Position numbers and translations under genes: made by a program
Source: Vespula vulgaris
Taxonomy: Eukaryota; Arthropoda; Insecta; Hymenoptera; Vespidae
Length of the DNA stretch: 64,000 bases
Direction of reading: 5' to 3'
Assembly (NCBI RefSeq): GCF_905475345.1
Contig: NC_066591.1
Location: 7,587,501-7,651,500 of the forward strand
Part shown: one piece after another, positions 42,704-54,161 of the stretch
How the letters are laid out: every line of letters starts with the position of its first letter
How positions within the stretch are numbered: position 1 is the first letter of the stretch
The notes under the pieces: model-generated
The model's database searches: none
What the model saw: only the letters and a program-made list of their open reading frames with translations
What the model was told of the DNA's origin: nothing

Positions 42704-43020
42704 GATGCCGGGTATTTAGTCGAACGAGGGAAAAAGAAGATGGAGGAGGGTATGAAGGAGGACGGAAAACGCGAGAGTTTATCGCTAACAAATGGCGGTC
42801 TCGCCGTGCACCGACAAAAATATCTTCAACTACTGGGATTCAAGAATTCTCAGAAGTCTCCTTTCCTCTTTCTCTCACTTTTGCTCTTTCGACGAAGAAG
42901 AAACGTAACCACTGGGGTTCCCTAAGTAATCTCAGTACAATACCGTTCTCTCGCAATATCTTCAAATCCTCTTTTCTGCAAAATATTAGTTTCGCGAAGA
43001 AAACAGTGGTAAACGAATAA
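42704..43020 (+). CDS. Candidate terminal exon, product unknown
   Basis: TCTCGCTTGACAG is an acceptor-like site (AG at 42702-42703). From there one frame is open for 105 codons to TAA at 43018-43020, and AATAAA-type sequence follows within about 20 bp. The peptide is basic (CRVFSRTREKEDGGGYEGG...) with a Ser/Thr-rich middle and no known motif. The upstream pyrimidine content is modest, and the AATAAA lies in an A-rich repeat, so this is weak. Confidence 0.15.
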
Positions 43021-43082
43021 ACAAAAAGAAAAAAAAATAAATAAAGAGAAAGAAGAAAAAAAAAGGAAAAAGAAAAGTAGGA

Positions 43083-43609
43083 GAAAGAGAAGAATAGGAT
43101 AACGAGGAGAGCGCGACTATTATGAAAACGTACAATACAAAATATAAGAAAGGGTAAAGTTAAAAGGAGAAGGGGAGTTTAAAAAAAAAAGCTTGTAAAA
43201 ATATATTCTTCACGAGCCCCATATTTGCAATTCACTGTAAAACGTTTTTACGAGATCAAAAGGAGGATTTTACTTGCGTTATCCTATCGACTATGGAAGT
43301 TCAATATTTGGAATTATCTACGATGGAAAACGTTAAATCGTAAAGACGTCATAAAGACACTTAGAAATGCTAGAAAGTAGAATCAATATTCTATATTGAA
43401 CGACGGAACATCTACATAGGTACGACATATTTACATATCTAGCATATATATACATATATATATACATACATATATATATGTATGTAGGTATGTAGGTAAA
43501 AAGCATTTCGATTCTGTTCGATTGTAAGATGTTACTCGCGAATAGTACTCTAAAAGGAAAATCGGTGCAATCGAATACCTATCTAGTTAAGGAAAGGTTC
43601 GGTGATGAA
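43083..43609. other. AT-rich non-genic DNA
   Basis: Ordinary sequence with TA/CATA repeats at 43440-43500. Confidence 0.6.
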
Positions 43610-43718
43610 AAGAAATGTGAGAAAAAAGAAATAAAAGAAAGGAGAGAAGGAAGAAGAGAAATAGTAAAAAAGAAAGATAGCGAGAGAAAGAGAGAGAGAG
43701 AGAGAAAGAGAGAGAGTT
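43610..43718 (+). repeat. Purine tract ending in (GA)n
   Basis: GAAA/GGAA variants, then GA at about 43684-43717. Confidence 0.92.
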
Positions 43719-44013
43719 TATCGGTCGAGACAAACGATAGTAGCTTCTCGTAGCGACGAAGATATCTTCCCAAGTAAAAGATAGAGAGGATGAGAGGACG
43801 AAAAAGAAGGGGAAGGATGAAAGAGGAGAGGGAACTCTCTATTCGTGACGACGACCCGTCGCGTCGGGTCTCTGAGTAATTTTAGGCCACCCTTCCTTTC
43901 CGCGTTTCGTTCTCTCCCTACTGTTTCCAGTTTCTTTTTTTCCGAATCTCTACATCCGGCACAGGAGACACGAGCATTGCCCCTTCTTACCCTCGAAAAA
44001 CGTCTCGCACTAG

Positions 44014-44106
44014 CATCCTCCTCTTCCTCCCTCCTCCTCCTCCTCCTCCTCCTCTTTCTCCACCTTCTCTTGCTCCTCCTTCTCTTCCTTCTCCTTCTCA
44101 TCATCA
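44014..44106 (+). repeat. (CTC)n/(CTT)n trinucleotide repeat
   Basis: About ten consecutive CTC units followed by mixed CTT/CTC. The minus strand reads as Arg/Glu-rich. Confidence 0.93.
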
Positions 44107-44235
44107 TCGTCTAGCTTTTATTTCACTGCCTTTCCACGGCCAACCATTCTATTCTTGGATATGGACGTCGAGAGGGATGTTCGTCGGCTCATGGCGACAA
44201 AAGACGGATTCCAGCAGCCATCGATGTGTTGTATA

Positions 44236-44297
44236 AGTCACCATCACCATCACCATCACCATCGCCATCACCATCGCCATCACCACCATCACCGTTA
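44236..44297 (+). repeat. (CACCAT)n hexanucleotide repeat
   Basis: CATCAC/CATCGC hexamers repeated about nine times. It gives a Met-Val repeat on the minus strand. Confidence 0.93.
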
Positions 44298-44299
44298 CC

Positions 44300-46027
44300 A
44301 ATACTAAATACATACTAAGCAAATGGATGCAAGCATACCGAAGAAGGGTGTGTTTACGATAAGCAGACGAAGATATTTTCCCTTTACTACGAAAAGGCTC
44401 CACTGCAAATCGGTTCGAACTTTCACGAGGAATGTCTAAGAAACGAGAAGGAATTTATGCGACCTTCGAACGAAAAAGAAGGGATCTTTCTCTTTTTTTT
44501 TTTCTTTTTCTTTCTCTCTTTCTTTCCTTTTTTTTGTTCTTCCCCCTTTTTTTTGTCCTTTCTCTTATATTAGTACGAAGTTTATTTCTTTTTCTTTGAA
44601 AACAAAAAGAAGAAGAAGAAAAAGGAAAAGAAACGACGGCTTCGTTCAAAGGGTTACGAGCTTATGCTCGTTCTCTTTTTCTTTTCTAAATAAATTTCAA
44701 TTTTTTATCTTTGTCTGATATATTGTAAATATGATAATTTTAAATCAATTTAAATATGATAAATTAGACGTGAGACAAAGATGAAAATTCAATAAATATA
44801 CATATACATATTTACATGTATTGATTAACATTGCTTCTTCCTTTTTCCAAGTTAAAATCCAACTCGATCGAGTTCTCGTTACCGTATCGAGCATTGAATA
44901 TAATTAACAATTTTTCGATTAAATTTCATCCGTATTCGCTTCTCGTGGCAGGAATTAAAACACATATTAATAGCCAGTCGAACAGGATCGATTTTCATTC
45001 CGGCATTATATTCCGTGCGTGAAATGAGTTTCGTATTTCATGATAAACGGTTCCTGATGTAATTTAACTGTTTCTTTTCTTTTCTTTTCTTTCGCTCGCT
45101 TGTTTTTTACGACACGAGAAATCATTGCTATCTCTGTAACAAATTTCGTACGTTTATATTATACTTGCATCTCTCTAATATCGATTCGATGAAGCGAAAA
45201 ATTTGTTGATATGCAAGAGAGTCTCTTAAACCGATTCCAAATCAAAAGTACATACACAAACACATATCTATATACAAAGTGGCCCTTTCGAGTATCCTTG
45301 AAATACTTGAAAATCTTTTGTAAAATGGAAAAAGAAGCATGTTGAATTTTCAAGGGAAAGGAACATTTTATGAACACGCTCAAATGTTGGCAAATCCTTC
45401 AAAAATTATAAAATATAAGTATTATCGTTATATACAATCATAGTATAGGTATAATATTTAAATATTAGAGAATAGAGGTACGTACAAAAATCTAAGTTTC
45501 TTTATAATTTAAATTAAATGAAAAAATTAAAAAAAAAAAAATATATATATATATAGATACAAAAAATCACAATGTATTTCAATCGTCTATATATCAGTTA
45601 TCTTTCTTTGTATTACGAATCATTCAATTTGAGTTTTACAACCGATAGCACAATGAATCCCACAAATGTTTCTACTAAAATGAAGGTAAACTTCATCGTT
45701 TGATAAACGGTCAACTTCTGCTGGAGAGCTTCCTTTGTCTTTCCTATTCCCTTTCTCTCTCTCTTATTCCTTCTCACATTATCCACAGTTTGTGCATACG
45801 TCTGTACTCGTGCAAATGGCCCAGCTCAACTGCTTGATAAATGATCCGGATGCATTGGCATATCCCTCTTTCTATCTCATACTAGCATTCTAATCCGAAA
45901 CAGAGAAAGGGATTAGGAACGGTGAGTAGTTTCGATATATGGCGAATTATCGTATCGATCTTCTATATCCTCTTCTGATAGAAATAGAAAAGAGTAAACT
46001 GATACGTATACATATATGCGTCTAATT
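44300..46027. other. AT-rich non-genic DNA
   Basis: T-rich tract at 44485-44560, A/TA run at 45525-45556, and a small higher-complexity block at 45770-45880. Open frames are short and unremarkable. No gene. Confidence 0.55.
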
Positions 46028-46122
46028 TTATACATACACATACACACACGTACGCACGCACGCATAGATACTAATATATATATGTGTGTGTATGTGTGTA
46101 TAATTAAATAGATTATATATAC

Positions 46123-46172
<50 letters not shown>
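46028..46172. repeat. Compound CA/CG, GT and TA repeat, Z-DNA-prone
   Basis: Strict purine-pyrimidine alternation over 46029-46066 and 46074-46102, then TA to 46172. ACACATACACACAC (46036-46049) is the exact complement of GTGTGTGTATGTGT (46084-46097), so a 14-bp stem can form. Confidence 0.88.
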
Positions 46173-46178
<6 letters not shown>

Positions 46179-47385
46179 ATCGAAATAACTGAATTTTCGT
46201 AAGATTTTATAGATAATCCCAAAGATTGAGAACCACTGATATTAACCAGAACGCCTCTTCGTCCGGTTGTCTCCACTCGAACGCCTTGCTTACTCGGAAT
46301 GGAGGAAACCGAGAAAGCAGTCGTTGACTTCTCTCTATATGTATGTATGTACATATCTACTCGGGTACAGTAGCAAAAACTTAGGCGAAAACTCGAAGTG
46401 GAAGTGAACTAACAGAGTATGAAAAAAAAGAACGATTTCCGATATGATACTTATTAAAAAATAAATGACGTCGAGATCAAATCTTTAACCTTCGTTAAAT
46501 GTTAATAACAATAATAAAAACGATAATAATAATTATTATAATAATCTGATATTCTATAAACTTTAATGTAAAACTAACTTGAATAGATTAATAGATTACA
46601 ACTTTATTATGATAAAGTTTCTGTAAAGTTTTCAAAGAATACGAAAATTGATTTAATGAAAAATAACGCAAGTAATATAATATTTACATGAATACGTATA
46701 AATGTAGTGTATAAATGAACGCAACGGATGTGAACTTTCATATATAAAAGTAATCTTGAAGTTTCTTATAAGATGAAAACTTCATTACTTTTTCGTCAAA
46801 AGTAACATACGCATGTTCTAAACTTTAAATGGTTAATATTCGTGTCTGAAGAAAACGAGAAAAGAAAATAGAAAATGAAGAAAACGAATCGTGAACTCTA
46901 TTGTAAAAATGTCAACTAGGATAAAACGTTGGAACGAATTAACGTATTTTCCTACCTTTATCCTGATTAATCCACTTAAACATCGAGCACCGATGTAGTT
47001 AGGTATGCCTTGTCCGTAAACGAGTTTCCTAGAAAATCACTTTAGTCTGTATAGTATGAGCATGGAATGCATTTAGCGATCCAACGTGATTTTCTGATAT
47101 CTCTAGACGATGAGAGATACTTTTATGTCCCTTACGACGTGCTTTCTAACGAGCCTCACAACAAGAACTGACGTCCTTAGATAATTTTCGAAGCTATAAC
47201 AATATAATATTTGTATACATATTACGTACAAACTTAAATGATATATGTATGTATACAAATACGTATGTTTACGTTTAGTACCAAAGATCGATATTCTTAA
47301 GAAAATATTCAAGAATTTACACACGTAAGCTCTTCGTACGTTCACTCATTCATTATTCGAGAAACATCATAGAGTAATTACACGT

Positions 47386-47390
<5 letters not shown>
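46173..47390. other. AT-rich non-genic DNA
   Basis: Ordinary sequence with one CpG-containing patch at 46245-46345. No gene. Confidence 0.6.

Positions 47391-47458
<68 letters not shown>
47391..47458 (+). repeat. Perfect (GA)34 microsatellite
   Basis: 68 bp with no interruption, the purest long GA array of the window. Confidence 0.97.
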
Positions 47459-47461
<3 letters not shown>

Positions 47462-48963
47462 TACGTATACGCTATACCGAGTTTGAAATCCCTTCGACAT
47501 GTTCAAACCATCTGTTTCGTGAATCAGCAATACGTAATTTCGAGGTATTCTCCTCTGAGTGATTAGTATTAGATCGATCACCATTTAATATGTTCAATAC
47601 TATATCAAATGAAATATATTATATCATTTAATTATCTTTCATATATATATTTGTAATATATTTAAAAGAATTTTTTGAAATATTAAAAATTAGTCAAATT
47701 AAAGTGCTTAAAATGGATAACTAAATCTCGTTCTTCTTGTTTTAAAACTTCTTTTTGTTATTACTGTGCCAATATATATAATTGAAAAATATTGATCTTC
47801 TTGATAGAGAATATAAGTTGAAATAAACGATATTTTAAAGGATATTTAAAATTGTTTAAACTGATCTTGTGGTTTCTACAGCCAACAAGAGTATATCTGT
47901 AAATATAATGAAAAATGGCAAAGTGTGCGAGTATGATACCATTTGATCGATCACTACGCTTTCATTTTTAGAGTGCCCGAATTTTTTAAAACACCGACCG
48001 AAAGAGGAAAGTTTATGAAATGTACTGCAATTTTGTTGGTAACTTTTTAAAAGCTTTGCTATGTACGTGATTTATAATTATATAGAACGAATAATCGTGC
48101 AGTATTGTAAAGAATATAACAATATTCATGAAACGGACTTATATGCGTATATTTAATATGTAAGAATTTTATACATGTCTTATATAATATTGAATTTATA
48201 ATATTTACAAAAATTAAAAGCTCTTATAAATATCTATGTCGTAAAAATATTACATAAAAAAAAATGATCACGATAGTTATTTAATTTCGAATAAAATCGA
48301 GATCGTTGTAGTATATCAAATAGTGATCGATCTCGTGTTGTGAAAGCCTATAAATAATTCTGGTGACTTTTACCATGAGAAAGGAACAAATAAAGTAAGA
48401 AAAAAAAATAAATAAAAGAAGTAAAAGAAGGAAAAAAGTTAAAGCGTGGCTAATAGAAATGCGACGCCTTAGCTGTTACAGTTTGCTTTCTATTTTTAAA
48501 TACTTCAGCCGTGATCCGGAATCTCGTTCTCTTGCTTCGTCGCTTTCGTGTTTCTTTTAACTTCGCGAAGAAAGTATTTTTATTCGTCCATCGAATTTAA
48601 ACATTTATTCATTCTTTCTTTCCATTTAAACAATCAAGAAATATGAAACTTTTATACATAGTTAATTTAATTTATTTATAATTATTTTGTAAAATTTGTT
48701 TAATGAAATATGATTAACGTCAATTCTTTCGATATTTATAAATTTGCATTGATGAAAAAAAGAAAGAATAAAGAAAAAATAAAAAAAATAGAAAGGAGAA
48801 GAATCGCGACAAGAAATAATAAACTCGATGAAAACTCTTTTAAACTATACAGAATAAATTATAACCGATATTTATTGGAATAATCTATTGTTTTTCTCCT
48901 GAAAGTAGCTTATTAAATAAAGTCAGATCGATCTATTTTTACTTCTACGGATCGATGTTTCTA

Positions 48964-48964
<1 letters not shown>
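47459..48964. other. Very AT-rich non-genic DNA
   Basis: Few CpGs, no islands and no ORF worth listing. I see nothing in it. Confidence 0.65.

Positions 48965-49016
<52 letters not shown>
48965..49016 (+). repeat. (TA)n microsatellite
   Basis: About 25 TA units. Confidence 0.96.
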
Positions 49017-49021
<5 letters not shown>

Positions 49022-49940
49022 ATGATATTATAATCTGATTATAATAGATTCAATAGTAGAAAATAATTCAGACAATTATATTTTTTATCAATTGAATTAA
49101 GACGAACGATTAAATGAGATCGATTGTTATTGATGACCGATCTAAAGCTTCTTAAAAATATTAAAACTATTGGAATATCCTATATCTAAGATGATAAATC
49201 TATTATTATTCATATGAAATTTTCTATTTTAATGATATATTCGAAAAATAATCTATACGAATAAATAAATAAAGAAGTAAGTGAATAACTAAATACATAA
49301 ATCAATTATTTATTCACCCATATATTATATATGTAAGAGAACAAAGCAAATCCCATAAACACAAATAATTAATCTCGATTATTATGGATACAAAAAAGAA
49401 GAGAAAAGAAAAATGCAAGAGTCTCTCGTTTAACCGTAGCTCCGTCGCAAGGGACACGAGTATACATGGCAGCATGAATATTTAAGCCGATTATATTGCA
49501 GTTATTCATTGGTTAAGTTCGAAACAGGGAGTGGCGAACAAGTTAGTAATACGGCAAGAGTTTAAAACTCAGTCAAGGTTTCAACCTTCTTTCTTATTAT
49601 CGTACACACGAATATTCGTCTCTTTGGTGTTGTTGAAAATATTCATTTAATTTCATAATAAATAATTTCATATAACATCGTATTAGTCGATACCGAGTTT
49701 TGACAATTGTCAAATAAATTTTTGGAGATCGACACGAATTATATTTGTTTGCCTTGTTATATTTCTCCTTTTAATAGATCTACAAATTTTGTTTATCGTT
49801 TGAGAGTAACATGGAGATTTTTACGATTGGTTGGCAACGTGTTGATTATTACGCTTGTCAACGTTTATGAAAATTTGCCTATCCATCGTTATTCCACGCG
49901 TTCATTTTTTTTGTCGAATATGATGCGTAAAAGATAATAT

Positions 49941-49942
<2 letters not shown>
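49017..49942. other. AT-rich DNA with a unique block and palindrome
   Basis: 49430-49570 is a higher-complexity block (possible regulatory DNA). TTTGACAATTGTCAAA (49698-49713) is a perfect 16-bp palindrome. The 76-codon frame at 49707-49937 is non-repetitive but starts at TTG and is unrecognised. Confidence 0.45.
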
Positions 49943-49978
<36 letters not shown>

Positions 49979-49980
49979 TG
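49943..49980 (+). repeat. (GA)n microsatellite
   Basis: About 16 GA units. Confidence 0.95.
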
Positions 49981-50111
49981 AATGAATGAGTGAGAGAAAA
50001 AAGAGTTAGTTGGTGAGAGATCGAAAAATCGTGCGAAAATATACACCGTTGGCAAAGCGTTAAAAATTGAAAGGGACAAAAATGTTATCCCCCGTTGCTC
50101 GCGCTTTTTAG

Positions 50112-50301
50112 TCGTTCCGATTTCTGGCGCGTATATAAACGTAAATTGCGAATTATAACGAACGAGAATAACGGTAACGAGGTACACACAATACGTCCAG
50201 TGCCTTCCATTTTCATCGCGAGTTTGATGTTTTACCGGGATAAAAATTGGGGAATGGTACGGGTACGCGGAAAGATTAAAAATGTCGAACCAATTTCGTG
50301 A
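50112..50301 (+). CDS. Candidate terminal exon, product unknown
   Basis: CCCCGTTGCTCGCGCTTTTTAG (AG at 50110-50111) is a good acceptor. A 62-residue non-repetitive frame follows to TGA at 50299-50301, including RSDFWRVYKRKLRIITNE and, near the end, DKNWGMVRVRGKIKNVEP. Its amino acid mix is unusually protein-like for this window. I see no polyadenylation signal soon after and no family match, so it remains a hypothesis. Confidence 0.18.
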
Positions 50302-50530
50302 CTATAGTACGGCCAAGATAATTAGATTAATTAACAGAAGGGCTTTTATCATCTATTCGACTTTCGAGGTGATCAACGGATGAGGGAACGAGTAACCTGA
50401 CTTTTACGAATGAATTCTACTCGAGTCAATCAGAAAATTTCGTAGGGATGGCATTTCAATGCTTTCACGACGTTTCTTCGCGCTTTCGAGTGCTATCGAT
50501 CGTTCTTCTCATGCTCAAGTCGTAGTAGTC

Positions 50531-50533
<3 letters not shown>

Positions 50534-50574
<41 letters not shown>

Positions 50575-50605
50575 CTCTTTCTCTCTCTCTTTTTCTCCCT
50601 TTCTA
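50534..50605 (+). repeat. (CT)n microsatellite
   Basis: CT core followed by CTTT variants. Confidence 0.95.
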
Positions 50606-50693
50606 GTGAAACTTTCGAGCACGGCTCTAACGTTTCCGTTCTCGTCGCACGTCAGGGCTCTTTTCCTCATTCCCTAACTCGCTTCCACCAGCC

Positions 50694-50770
50694 TCTCCCA
50701 CTCTCTCTCTCTCTCTCTCTCACTCTGTCTTTCTCTCTCTCTCTCTCTCTTAGTCTCTCTTTCTCTTCCT
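50694..50770 (+). repeat. (CT)n microsatellite
   Basis: CT array with CACTCTGT and TAGT interruptions. Confidence 0.94.
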
Positions 50771-52060
50771 TTTTGTCTCTCTTATTTTAACCGAGAATAG
50801 CACGGTAACAAATGCGTAGAAAGAATAGAGAAAAGAGAGTGGGAGGGAGGGAGGTAGGAAAGAGAATAATTCCTGGTCTCTACGACGAGTAGCACGTAGC
50901 AATATACAGGGTGTTATGAAGTTTCCGGAGCGACGCGTGCCGTTCGACCGTGAAGATATCGAGCCATTTAATCGCTCATAAATTTGACCGTCCGATATTA
51001 CGATTTCCAAGAAAGGAAGATGTATGAACTGTGTGTGTGTACGGAGTACATGTATTTGTATATGTATGTTGGAGAGTTTTATCGAAAGATAGATGTAACA
51101 AATCAATGTAATGGATCATCGGTGTTTATCGTCTTTTTAACAGATTTAACCTGATTAGAAAGAATTAAGATGATTTCAATTCACGATAAAAATAACTAAA
51201 CAGTATCTAATGATTCTTTGGATTCGTATATCTATATACTAGTTCAAGTGTTTATGCGATTGTTCTTTTCTTACTCGAAATCGAGCATTTTTCTATTTTC
51301 CCCTTTCATTCTTCCATCTTTTCTCTCTTATTCTCGTTAAGCTTAACATCCCGCTGAAAAGTTTTCGACGGAATTCATTCGACCGAAGTTTCGTTTCCTT
51401 TCCGAATCGTTTTCGTCACTACTTTGGAAACGAGGAAGAAGAAGACGAAGAAGTTCGACGAAAGAATGCAACGTGATTTTACCTTTGAAGCCTCATAGTT
51501 GACGAGTTCGAGCTTCGAACAAAATTCATTTCAAGAGAGTGCGAGAGAGAGTGAGAGAGAGAGAGAGAGTTAAAAACAAATAAAAGATCAAACGAGACGA
51601 GTTAACGCGATTTACAAATCAAATCCTGGCGTAAAAATTCTGTATAAAAAAAAAGAAGGGTAAGAAGAAAAGAAACAACACAATAATAAAAGAGAAAAAT
51701 TAAGCTAATATCCGATATAACGGATATCAGAAAATAATTTCTCTTGAAACGTCATAATTTCTTTCGGAAAAGACAGAAAGATCAAATCGGACGAATTAAA
51801 CAAATTTAATAATCATCAATAACGAATCCTAGAAAATAATATAGTATTAATGTATGAAATTTGTGTTAAAAAATCTTTCAACATAATTTCCTTAACACCG
51901 TGTATACTCGTTTCGGTTCATCTCTATCCACAGTCTACCGTTTGTTAGCGGGTGTTCGCATTGTCCTCTCTTTCATCCCCTCTTTCAACGTTTCTTCTTG
52001 TTCTTTGTCGGTCTAGCCTTCTCCCACCTTTTCTCCTATTCCATTATCTCTTTTCCTTTC
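50771..52060. other. Non-genic DNA
   Basis: 50880-51010 is CpG-richer (possible regulatory block). A GA run lies at 51538-51570. The remainder is AT-rich. No gene. Confidence 0.5.
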
Positions 52061-52062
52061 CA

Positions 52063-52112
52063 TCTTCTTCTTCTCTCTCTTCTTCTTCTTCTTCTTCTCC
52101 TTCTTCTTCTTC
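52063..52112 (+). repeat. (CTT)n tract
   Basis: CTT trinucleotides with CTC interruptions. It could double as a polypyrimidine tract for the exon candidate just downstream. Confidence 0.92.
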
Positions 52113-52142
52113 GTTCTTTCGTCGTTCGCGTTACGCTTTCAG

Positions 52143-52251
52143 TTACAACTACTGCAAGTCAGTCCTCCCCGATTTCCATGTATTTTTGGATTCACCGGGG
52201 AAGAAAAGGTTCAACGAACCCCTTCATCGTCCCCGAACTAGAACGTCCTAC
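52143..52251 (+). CDS. Best candidate internal exon, product unknown
   Basis: A long pyrimidine tract ends in TTACGCTTTCAG (AG at 52141-52142). 109 nt later CCTAC is followed by GTAAGT (52252-52257), a consensus donor repeated 8 bp downstream. Two frames are open across it: one reads YNYCKSVLPDFHVFLDSPGK..., the other SQSSPISMYFWIHRGRK.... The third has a stop. The length is typical of insect internal exons and its GC content is above its flanks. Neither peptide is recognised. It might also be a non-coding exon, or chance next to a (CTT)n repeat. Confidence 0.28.
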
Positions 52252-52271
52252 GTAAGTACGTAAGTACGTAT
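52249..52271 (+). repeat. TACGTAAG octamer repeat
   Basis: Nearly three copies of an 8-bp unit, placing two GTAAGT donor-like words 8 bp apart. Confidence 0.85.
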
Positions 52272-52364
52272 GCCGGTCTGCGACGAAAGCCGAGGAGAAT
52301 CGTCGTGATTGATCGTCGCTCTAGAAGCTATCCACGTTTCTCTTAACGAGTACTCGATCCTATC

Positions 52365-52530
52365 TTATTTTTCTTTTTTTTCTTCTTTTTCTTCCTTTTC
52401 TTTTTTATTGGCTGCTTTTGATATATTTTCTTTCTTTTCGTTTGGTTCGTCTCTCTGTATCTCTATCTCTCTGTTTCGATATTTCTCTCTGTTCTCTCTC
52501 TCTCTCTCTCTTTCTATCTATCTATCTCTG
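52365..52530 (+). repeat. T/C-rich tract with (CT)n core
   Basis: Degenerate pyrimidine sequence; CT core at about 52493-52512, then TATC units. Confidence 0.85.
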
Positions 52531-52685
52531 TATCGATATTTTTATCTTTATGAACGTACTCAACATTTCTAGAATTTATAAGATATTTAATATCATTGGA
52601 TTATTTAGATCGTTCGTGTTGATTCGCGAGACACGAAATTGAGACCTGAATCGTTAAATTATAGAATAAAAATAAATTTATAAAT

Positions 52686-52724
52686 TCGGTCAAATGTCTC
52701 GGTCAAATGTTTCGGTCAAATGTC
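52686..52724 (+). repeat. 13-bp tandem repeat, three copies
   Basis: TCGGTCAAATGTC/T repeated three times with one variable base. Confidence 0.93.
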
Positions 52725-52784
52725 TCGTTTTAATATGTAGATAAATAGACAAAATTAATATGCTTTATACGTATATTGATATGG

Positions 52785-52832
52785 TTCGATATAAATATGC
52801 GATCAAAAAATGGTACGAATTTTCACAATCAA

Positions 52833-52890
<58 letters not shown>

Positions 52891-53175
52891 AAAAGAAATT
52901 ATAAAATAAATAAATCTTATAACTGAACTTGTACATTAATTAAAGAGAAATTAATACAAAATAGTCTGAATGAATAAACTTTGCTTCGAAAAAATTAAAA
53001 TGATACGATATAAACGTACGACCGAAATATTACCACGAATTTTCTGGACGCAATCCAATCTTTATACCAAAAAAAAAATAAATTTTTATAATTAAACTTC
53101 TACATTAGTGAAACATTAAAATATATAACGTGTCCGTATGAATAAAGTTTGCTTCGAAAGCACCGAAATCAAGGT
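52785..53175. repeat. Diverged tandem duplication of about 170-219 bp
   Basis: Copy 1 runs 52785-53003 and copy 2 runs 53004 to about 53175. Aligned anchors are CGATATAAA, ACGAATTTTC, ACATTA and GAATAAA-TTTGCTTCGAAA. Copy 1 is longer because it carries the (TA)n expansion at 52841-52884. Confidence 0.75.
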
Positions 53176-53433
53176 ATGTATAGAGAGACTTCCGTTCAAA
53201 GTGAGATCGGTATTCGAGGCTTGACGTTAAGCGTTAAACGAGGACGTCTGATTTTGGACGACTGTTTACAGTGAAGCATATGTTTACGATTGTCCGCGTG
53301 AAACAGAAGCAAACACGTTCGTTGGAGTTTGGGTAGGGGAATCCATCCGGCGTTCGTAGTACGTACCACATCGAGAATGTGCATTGAGCGTATCGTGACT
53401 TGGACGTTCATATATGTTTAACGATAACATACC
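53176..53433. other. CpG-rich unique block
   Basis: High-complexity and GC-richer. A 71-codon minus frame (53196-53411, MNVQVTIRSMHILDVV...) is non-repetitive but unrecognised and lacks splice support. Regulatory DNA is an alternative. Confidence 0.25.
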
Positions 53434-53439
53434 TACGTG

Positions 53440-53505
53440 ATGCTGCTGCTACTGCTGCTGCTGGTGCTGCTGCTGGTGCTGATGCTGCTGCCGTTAGTGC
53501 TGCTT
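53440..53505 (+). repeat. (CTG)n trinucleotide repeat
   Basis: GCT/CTG units with GGT, ACT and GAT interruptions. This is the only CTG-type array in the window. Confidence 0.92.
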
Positions 53506-53514
53506 CGTCTCTTT

Positions 53515-53960
53515 AAACAACTCTTTCTCTACCAGAGGTAAAAATCAAAATAATAATAATAGCAATACACGATCTGTATTTTCTAAACGATTTCTCCATC
53601 TGGCAAGAAATGTTCCAAAAAGCAAAAGGAAGTATGTATCTTTGATCTAGAATCAAAAAAAAAAGAAAAGAAAAGAAAAACGAAAGAAAGAGAAAAAGAA
53701 AAACAAAAAGAAAAGAAAAAGGAAATAGTAAAAACTGAGAGATGGAAAGAGAAAGAGAAACAACTCTCTTTTTCTAAATATAATAATAATAACAACAATA
53801 CGCGATCCGTATTTTCCAAACGATTTCCATCTGGCAAGAAATGTTCCAAAGAAAAGAGTACCTTTGATCGAGCACAAGAAAAAATAAGAATAAAAAAAAA
53901 AAAAAAAGAGAGAAAGAGACAGGGGAAAGAAAAAGAGATAGAAATAGAAAAGAGATTTCA
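53515..53960. repeat. Tandem duplication, period about 243 bp
   Basis: Copy 1 (53515-53757) and copy 2 (53758-53960) share AAACAACTCT, CAATAC-CGATC-GTATTTTC, CATCTGGCAAGAAATGTTCC and CTTTGATC words, each followed by purine-rich filler. The minus strand therefore encodes EHFLPDG twice. That is a product of the duplication and I do not consider it a gene. Confidence 0.85.
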
Positions 53961-54062
53961 TAAAGAGCGCCATGTTTCGAAGGCAAAACGCGGAAAATGA
54001 AAACGAACCGCAAAGAGAATACGACTGTCTCTTGCTTTACAACTACACTTTCTTTTCTCATT

Positions 54063-54076
54063 TTGATCTCTCCATT

Positions 54077-54118
<42 letters not shown>

Positions 54119-54119
54119 G
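54063..54119 (+). repeat. (CT)n microsatellite
   Basis: CT core with TTTC interruptions. Confidence 0.94.
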
Positions 54120-54161
54120 TAGCTCAGTCGGTTTCAACCAAGGTAGATACGCAGCGGCAAC

